Assembly: GCA_034437895.1 (NCBI GenBank)
Contig: DAOTTO010000489.1
Span: 1-8,691 of the forward strand
Length of the DNA: 8,691 nucleotides
DNA from: JANRLJ01 sp034437895
GTDB taxonomy: Bacteria; Chloroflexota; Anaerolineae; Aggregatilineales; Phototrophicaceae
Direction of reading: 5' to 3'
Positions 4,535-8,691 of this stretch are shown one piece after another. The notes under the pieces are model-generated. The model saw only the letters and a list, made by a program, of their open reading frames with translations, was not told the DNA's origin and did not search any database. The first letter of the stretch is position 1; every line of letters starts with the position of its first letter. The translations under genes were made by a program, and so were the position numbers.

Positions 4535-6349
4535 TTGTCGCTATCTATCCCAACGTCTGATTATTTTGATATGAAACAAGCCATCGCAGATAACCGTCTT
4601 GTCGGTTTATGGCGCATGGCGCGGGGGCTGCGCTGGCATTACTTCGGCGCAACAGCCAGTTTAGGTGTCGCCGCTATCGCCAAAACATTGACCCTGCTGC
4701 TGCTCAGTTATTTTGTCGATAAAGTGCTGCTGCGTGATAATGTCGGGCGCATCGTGCCGTTGATCGCACTCGGCTTTATCGGGCTGGCGCTAATCGAAGG
4801 GCTGTTTTCCTATTTAAGCGGACGCTGGGCGGCGTATACTGCCGAAAAAGTGGCGCAGCGCTTAAAGGATTATCTGTTCGACCACATTCAGCGCCTCGCC
4901 TTTACCTATCACGATAAAAATAAGACGGGCGAACTGCTGCAACGCTCGACTTCCGACGTAGACGCAGTACGCCGCTTTTACATCGAAGAAGGGGTCGGCA
5001 TCGGGCGCATTATCCTGTTGTTTCTCGTCAACTGGATTGCGATTATGACGATTAACGTGCCGCTGGCGCTGTTTTCGGTCATCGTCATCCCTTTCATCGT
5101 CATCATCTCTTATTACTTCTTCAAACGGATGGAGAAGAAATACGAAGTCTTTCAGGAGCAGGAAGCCAAACTCTCCACCACTTTGCAGGAGAATTTAAGC
5201 GGCGTGCGCGTGGTCAAGGCCTTTGCCCGTCAGGACTATGAAACGCAAAAATTCGAGAAAGACAACTGGAATCAATACGTCAGTGGCAAGCAACTGACGA
5301 TTATGAACGCTTACTTCTGGCCTTCGACTGATCTGCTCACGGGCTTACAGATGGTCGCGGGCTACTTTGCGGGTGGCCTGATGGTCATCAATGGGACGCT
5401 GACGATTGGGCAGTATTTGGCTTACGTTGGCATGGTGGTGTGGATTATATTCCCGATGCGGAATCTGGGGCGCTTAATCGTACAAACCTCTACCGGGATG
5501 GTATCTTTTGACCGCGTGATGGAAATCATTAAAGAAGAACGTGAACCGCTGCATGAGTTCGATGCGCCGCCTGTCGAAAAATTACGCGGCGAGATTGTCT
5601 TCGATCATATCTGGTTTGAATATGAACCGGGCAATCCAGTTTTAAAGGACTTACACTTCCGCGTTGAGCCTGGACAAACAATTGCGTTGATTGGCTCGAC
5701 GGGTTCCGGGAAAACATCGGTCATGGCGCTGCTACCCCGCTTTTATGATTACACCAGCGGCAGCATCACGATTGACGGGATTGAATTACGCGAATATTCA
5801 CGTCGATTCCTCCGGCAGCAAATCGGTGTTGTGGAGCAAGAACCCTTTCTATTCTCCCGCACTATCCGCGAGAACATCACCTACGGAGTCGGGCGAGAAG
5901 TATCGGATGAAGAAGTGGAACGCGCCGCCCGTGCCGCCGCCGTCCATGAGGTGATTCTATCGTTCCCGGAAGGCTATAACACGCTCGTTGGTGAACGCGG
6001 GGTGACGCTCTCCGGTGGACAAAAGCAGCGCGTGGCCCTAGCGCGGACATTGTTGAAGAACACACCGATTTTGATCTTGGATGATGCCACTTCGTCCGTC
6101 GATACCGAAACCGAAGCCGCCATCCGAGGCGCACTTAAAATGATGATGCAAGATCGCACCTCGTTCATTATCGCCCATCGTATCCAGAGTGTGATGGAAG
6201 CTGATCTAATCCTCGTCTTTGATAAGGGCGCGATTGTGCAGATGGGGACGCATGACGAACTGCTGATGCAAAACGGCATTTATCGCCGCATTTATGATGT
6301 GCAGTCGCGCATCGAGGACGAACTGGAAAAGGAGATCGCTAATGTCTGA
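4535..6349 (+). CDS. Heterodimeric ABC exporter, subunit A (degenerate Walker B; MdlA/BmrC/LmrC/TM287-like)
   Basis: A 604-residue half-transporter with a six-helix type I exporter domain (about residues 25-320) followed by a nucleotide-binding domain (about 350-590). ATP motifs: Walker A GSTGSGKT (387-394); Q-loop Gln435; TLVGERG then the signature LSGGQ (492-496); Walker B LILDD (Asp516, Asp517), where the usual catalytic Glu is Asp; D-loop SSVD; and H-loop His548. An Asp at that place with an intact LSGGQ is the pattern of the non-catalytic partner in heterodimeric exporters, which supplies its signature to the partner's active site. Substrate is unknown: drugs, lipids or peptides are all possible. 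The start is TTG, chosen from the ribosome binding site. The stop overlaps the next gene by eight bases (ATGTCTGA), implying translational coupling. Confidence 0.93.
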   Translation: MSLSIPTSDYFDMKQAIADNRLVGLWRMARGLRWHYFGATASLGVAAIAKTLTLLLLSYFVDKVLLRDNVGRIVPLIALGFIGLALIEGLFSYLSGRWAAYTAEKVAQRLKDYLFDHIQRLAFTYHDKNKTGELLQRSTSDVDAVRRFYIEEGVGIGRIILLFLVNWIAIMTINVPLALFSVIVIPFIVIISYYFFKRMEKKYEVFQEQEAKLSTTLQENLSGVRVVKAFARQDYETQKFEKDNWNQYVSGKQLTIMNAYFWPSTDLLTGLQMVAGYFAGGLMVINGTLTIGQYLAYVGMVVWIIFPMRNLGRLIVQTSTGMVSFDRVMEIIKEEREPLHEFDAPPVEKLRGEIVFDHIWFEYEPGNPVLKDLHFRVEPGQTIALIGSTGSGKTSVMALLPRFYDYTSGSITIDGIELREYSRRFLRQQIGVVEQEPFLFSRTIRENITYGVGREVSDEEVERAARAAAVHEVILSFPEGYNTLVGERGVTLSGGQKQRVALARTLLKNTPILILDDATSSVDTETEAAIRGALKMMMQDRTSFIIAHRIQSVMEADLILVFDKGAIVQMGTHDELLMQNGIYRRIYDVQSRIEDELEKEIANV

Positions 6350-8183
6350 AGACATTCGCTTTGAAGAAGAAGAATTCAGTACCAGCTTTAACGGCGGCAC
6401 CCTCTTACGTATCGTGGCGCAAGTAAAACCGCACTGGCGTTGGGTCGCGGGCTTTTTGTTGGCAGTAGGCGGCGTTTCCGTCTTGGAAGCCTACTTCACG
6501 CTGTTAAATAAGCGCATCATTGACGAAGGTATTCTGGCAGGTAACGGCACCATCACGCGCAATTTGATTATAGAGTATGCCCTGCTCCATATTATCTTTG
6601 TAGCGCTGATCTTTATCTTCATTTACTTGTGTGGGATTTTGGGGCATCGGGTGCAGTACGACATGCGGAAGCAAATGTTTAATCACTTGCAAACGCTTTC
6701 TTTCTCGTATTTTGACCGCACACCGATTGGCTGGATTATGTCGCGGCTGACCTCTGATGCCAGCCGTATCGCCGAACTCGTGACATGGGGGATGCTCGAC
6801 AGCGCTTGGGCGCTGGTCAACATCATCACAGCGGTAGTCTTCATGGCGACGATTAGCTGGCAGTTGACTCTGATCGTGGTCGCCATGCTGCCTGTGCTAT
6901 TTTATGTAGCGATTCGTTTTAAGCAGTTCATCTTGGTCGAATATCGCGAGACGCGCAAACTAAACTCCAAAATCACCGGGATGATGAACGAAAACATCAC
7001 CGGTGTGCGCGTCGTTAAAGCGCTCAGCCGCGAGGAAGCCAATCTCGCCGAATTTGGTGAGATGACCGATCAAATGTACCGACATTCCTTCCGGGCGGCG
7101 TGGCTCTCAGCCTTATTCCTGCCCGTCGTGCAGATCATCAGTGCGCTGGCTGTGGGCGCGATTGTCTGGTATGGCGGCGTGAACATCACCAATGGCGCGG
7201 TTATCGGTGGGTTAACTATCGGCGGGATGCAGGCGTTTATCTCTTACGTCACCTTCATGATGTGGCCTATTCAGGATATGGCGCGGGTCTATTCCGAGAT
7301 GCAGCGCTCGATTGCTTCCGCTGAGCGTGTCTTCTCGTTGATGGACGCGAAGGCCGATTTGGTAGATCGCCCTGGCGCGACGGATCCCGGCACGATTCGC
7401 GGCGACATCGTGTTTGAAAATGTCGATTTCTACTATGACGAAAACAAACCCGTCCTCAAAAACTTCAATCTGACGATTAAACAAGGCGAAACAATCGCGC
7501 TCGTCGGCCCAACCGGACACGGCAAAAGTACGCTGGTCAATCTGGTCTGCCGTTTTTATGAGCCGAAAAGCGGTGTCATCAAAATTGGTGGGCAGGATTA
7601 CACAACCATGCCGATGCACGCCATTCACTCCCGCATTGGGATGGTGCTGCAAACACCGCATTTGTTCTCCGGGACGATCAACGAAAACATTCGCTATGGG
7701 CGGCTGGACGCAACTGACGAAGAAATTATCGCGGCCTCTAAGCTGGCTGGCGCGGATGAATTCATCACGACACTGGAAAAAGGCTACACGGAGCAAGTCG
7801 GTGAAGGTGGGGTACTGCTTTCTACCGGACAAAAGCAGCTTATCAGTTTAGCGCGGGCGGTGCTGGCGAATCCTGAAATCTTCATCATGGATGAGGCCAC
7901 CAGTTCGGTAGACACCCTAACTGAGGCTCTTATCCAACAAGGGATGGAAGAATTGATGAAAGATCGCACCAGTTTTGTGATCGCGCATCGTCTTTCCACC
8001 ATTCGTCGGGCAGATCGCATTATCGTGATCGAAAATGGCAAAATCGCGGAAATGGGCAACCATGCCGAACTCGTCCGTGCGAAAGGCCATTACTACCAGC
8101 TTTATACCCAGCAGTTCCGGCAGGAACTTGAGGAAAAATATACGGCGGTGGAACCGCTCGAAATGGAAAGCATACCCGCGTAA
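6342..8183 (+). CDS. Heterodimeric ABC exporter, subunit B (catalytic Walker B, degenerate signature; MdlB/BmrD/LmrD/TM288-like)
   Basis: A 613-residue half-transporter and partner of the preceding gene. After a short acidic N-terminus come six membrane helices (about residues 35-335), then the nucleotide-binding domain (about 355-600). ATP motifs: Walker A GPTGHGKS (389-396) with His at 393 where Ser is usual; Q-loop Gln437; signature changed to LSTGQ (493-497); Walker B FIMDE with the catalytic Glu518 kept; D-loop SSVD; and H-loop His549. The changed signature pairs with the Asp-type Walker B of subunit A to make the degenerate site. Glu518 with the partner's LSGGQ makes the active one. The frame opens earlier at 6294, but the ATG at 6342 has AAAAGGAG seven bases before it (6327-6334) and is the clear start. 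Substrate unknown. An intrinsic terminator lies 30 bases after the stop. Confidence 0.94.
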   Translation: MSEDIRFEEEEFSTSFNGGTLLRIVAQVKPHWRWVAGFLLAVGGVSVLEAYFTLLNKRIIDEGILAGNGTITRNLIIEYALLHIIFVALIFIFIYLCGILGHRVQYDMRKQMFNHLQTLSFSYFDRTPIGWIMSRLTSDASRIAELVTWGMLDSAWALVNIITAVVFMATISWQLTLIVVAMLPVLFYVAIRFKQFILVEYRETRKLNSKITGMMNENITGVRVVKALSREEANLAEFGEMTDQMYRHSFRAAWLSALFLPVVQIISALAVGAIVWYGGVNITNGAVIGGLTIGGMQAFISYVTFMMWPIQDMARVYSEMQRSIASAERVFSLMDAKADLVDRPGATDPGTIRGDIVFENVDFYYDENKPVLKNFNLTIKQGETIALVGPTGHGKSTLVNLVCRFYEPKSGVIKIGGQDYTTMPMHAIHSRIGMVLQTPHLFSGTINENIRYGRLDATDEEIIAASKLAGADEFITTLEKGYTEQVGEGGVLLSTGQKQLISLARAVLANPEIFIMDEATSSVDTLTEALIQQGMEELMKDRTSFVIAHRLSTIRRADRIIVIENGKIAEMGNHAELVRAKGHYYQLYTQQFRQELEEKYTAVEPLEMESIPA

Positions 8184-8212
8184 GCCCCAAAGTGCCACGC
8201 ATAAGACTCAAG

Positions 8213-8241
8213 ACACCCCTTTTATAAGGGGTGTTTTGTTT
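8213..8241 (+). terminator. Rho-independent terminator of the ABC exporter operon
   Basis: ACACCCCTT (8213-8221) and AAGGGGTGT (8226-8234) form a perfect 9-pair stem with a TTAT loop, followed by a T-rich run TTTGTTT. It lies 30 bases after the stop of subunit B and separates the operon from the next gene. Confidence 0.92.
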
Positions 8242-8278
8242 AGGCCTATTGAAACATCTATGAATTTATTGCGAAACT

Positions 8279-8326
8279 TTACAATTTCTTAAGCAAAGTG
8301 CATTAAACTATATTACGTTACAATTT
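8279..8326. repeat. Short direct repeat TTACAATTT upstream of the secreted-protein gene
   Basis: TTACAATTT occurs at 8279-8287 and again at 8318-8326, 39 bases apart, in an AT-rich gap between the terminator and the next promoter. It could be a pair of regulator sites or a chance match in AT-rich DNA. Confidence 0.25.
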
Positions 8327-8330
8327 TTGC

Positions 8331-8359
8331 TTGTCTGGAAAAGCAATCGCGTTCATAAT
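8331..8359 (+). promoter_or_regulatory. Candidate sigma70-type promoter of the secreted-protein gene
   Basis: TTGTCT (8331-8336; 4 of 6) and CATAAT (8354-8359; 5 of 6) are 17 bases apart, giving a start near 8366 and a leader of about 50 bases. A short inverted repeat (TTGCTT at 8327-8332, AAGCAA at 8341-8346) overlaps the -35 box. An alternative -10, TATATT at 8309-8314, has a poorer -35. Confidence 0.45.
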
Positions 8360-8416
8360 AGCTATGCCTATGACTTATGGTAAGTCCTTATTTGTTTATA
8401 TTGAGGAGTACGTCTG

Positions 8417-8691
8417 ATGCCGAAAACATCTCGTTTATTGTCCGGTAAACTCTTCATCATGGTCGCCATTCTATTTATGGCTGTCTTTTTAGTCGGGCGC
8501 GCGCAGCCCGTCGCGGGACAAGAAGAAACCCCAACACCTGAAGCCCCTCTAATTTCGTGTGAAATGGTTGATCAAATTCCTTTATCAGAATGCAACGCCC
8601 TCTTCACCTTTTATGACAGTACAAGCGGCGCTGTATGGCGCAACAATACCAATTGGCTTACGACTGATGCCCCCTGCACCGATTGGTTTGG
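8417..8691 (+). CDS. Secreted protein with leucine-rich-repeat N-terminal cap (5' end only)
   Basis: The first 91 residues are in the window and the gene continues past the edge. The ATG at 8417 has GAGGAG at 8403-8408, eight bases upstream. Residues 1-35 form a Sec signal peptide: basic MPKTSR, a hydrophobic stretch from about 12 to 27, then a likely cleavage region at PVAGQ. A short Thr/Pro linker follows (ETPTPEAP). The segment from about 53 on, IPLSECNALFTFYDST, then WRNNTNWL and CTDWFG, matches the capping module that opens many bacterial extracellular leucine-rich-repeat proteins (pattern: EC-x-AL-x-x-LYxST-x-G-x-x-W-x-NNTxWL followed by C-x-WxGV). The repeats themselves would lie beyond the window, so the family call rests on the cap alone. 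Likely role: cell-surface or secreted binding protein. It is transcribed separately from the exporter. Confidence 0.75.
   Translation, partial: MPKTSRLLSGKLFIMVAILFMAVFLVGRAQPVAGQEETPTPEAPLISCEMVDQIPLSECNALFTFYDSTSGAVWRNNTNWLTTDAPCTDWF

Noticed and set aside
6294..6341. Upstream extension of exporter subunit B to the ATG at 6294
   Set aside because: It would overlap subunit A by 56 bases and add 16 basic residues. The ATG at 6342 has a strong ribosome binding site at ideal spacing.
7212..7832. 206-residue minus-strand open frame antisense to exporter subunit B
   Set aside because: It covers the Walker A to signature region of a well-conserved ABC domain, has no family resemblance of its own and no ribosome binding site context of note.

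Overview
The window reads as a piece of a bacterial chromosome, most likely from the Chloroflexota (Anaerolineae-like). The reasons are the moderate GC content, a secreted leucine-rich-repeat type protein with a cap seen often in that phylum, and peptidoglycan-salvage genes next to a paired ABC exporter. The taxonomic call is an inference from gene style, not from a marker gene. No RNA gene, insertion sequence, integrase or CRISPR array was seen.

Layout: (1) Positions 1-123 are probably the 3' end of an unidentified plus-strand gene. (2) On the minus strand, a small operon runs from about 2300 to 138: a NamZ-type exo-beta-N-acetylmuramidase (DUF1343), then a BadF/NagK-type amino-sugar kinase. 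Together they would release and phosphorylate an amino sugar from peptidoglycan fragments. NamZ has no visible signal peptide, so the pair looks cytoplasmic. (3) Also on the minus strand, 4142-2355 encodes an SLC13/DASS-type anion transporter with two RCK_C (TrkA_C) regulatory domains between its membrane halves. (4) A 392-base divergent regulatory region (4143-4534) carries promoter-like elements for both directions, two inverted repeats, a 10-bp-period direct repeat, a possible 7-residue leader ORF and possible alternative pairing around the ribosome binding site. (5) On the plus strand, 4535-8183 holds two overlapping genes for a heterodimeric ABC exporter of the MdlAB/BmrCD/LmrCD/TM287-288 type. 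One ATP site is degenerate and the other canonical. A strong intrinsic terminator follows. (6) From 8417 to the window edge is the start of a secreted protein with an N-terminal cap typical of extracellular leucine-rich-repeat proteins.

The genes are all of known families and I see no clearly new system. The most rewarding parts are the densely structured promoter and leader of the ABC exporter, the asymmetric ATP sites of the exporter, and a NamZ enzyme that appears intracellular. Two coding starts differ from the longest reading frames (namZ at 2245, transporter at 4142) and one uses TTG (exporter subunit A at 4535). Each choice rests on a Shine-Dalgarno sequence.
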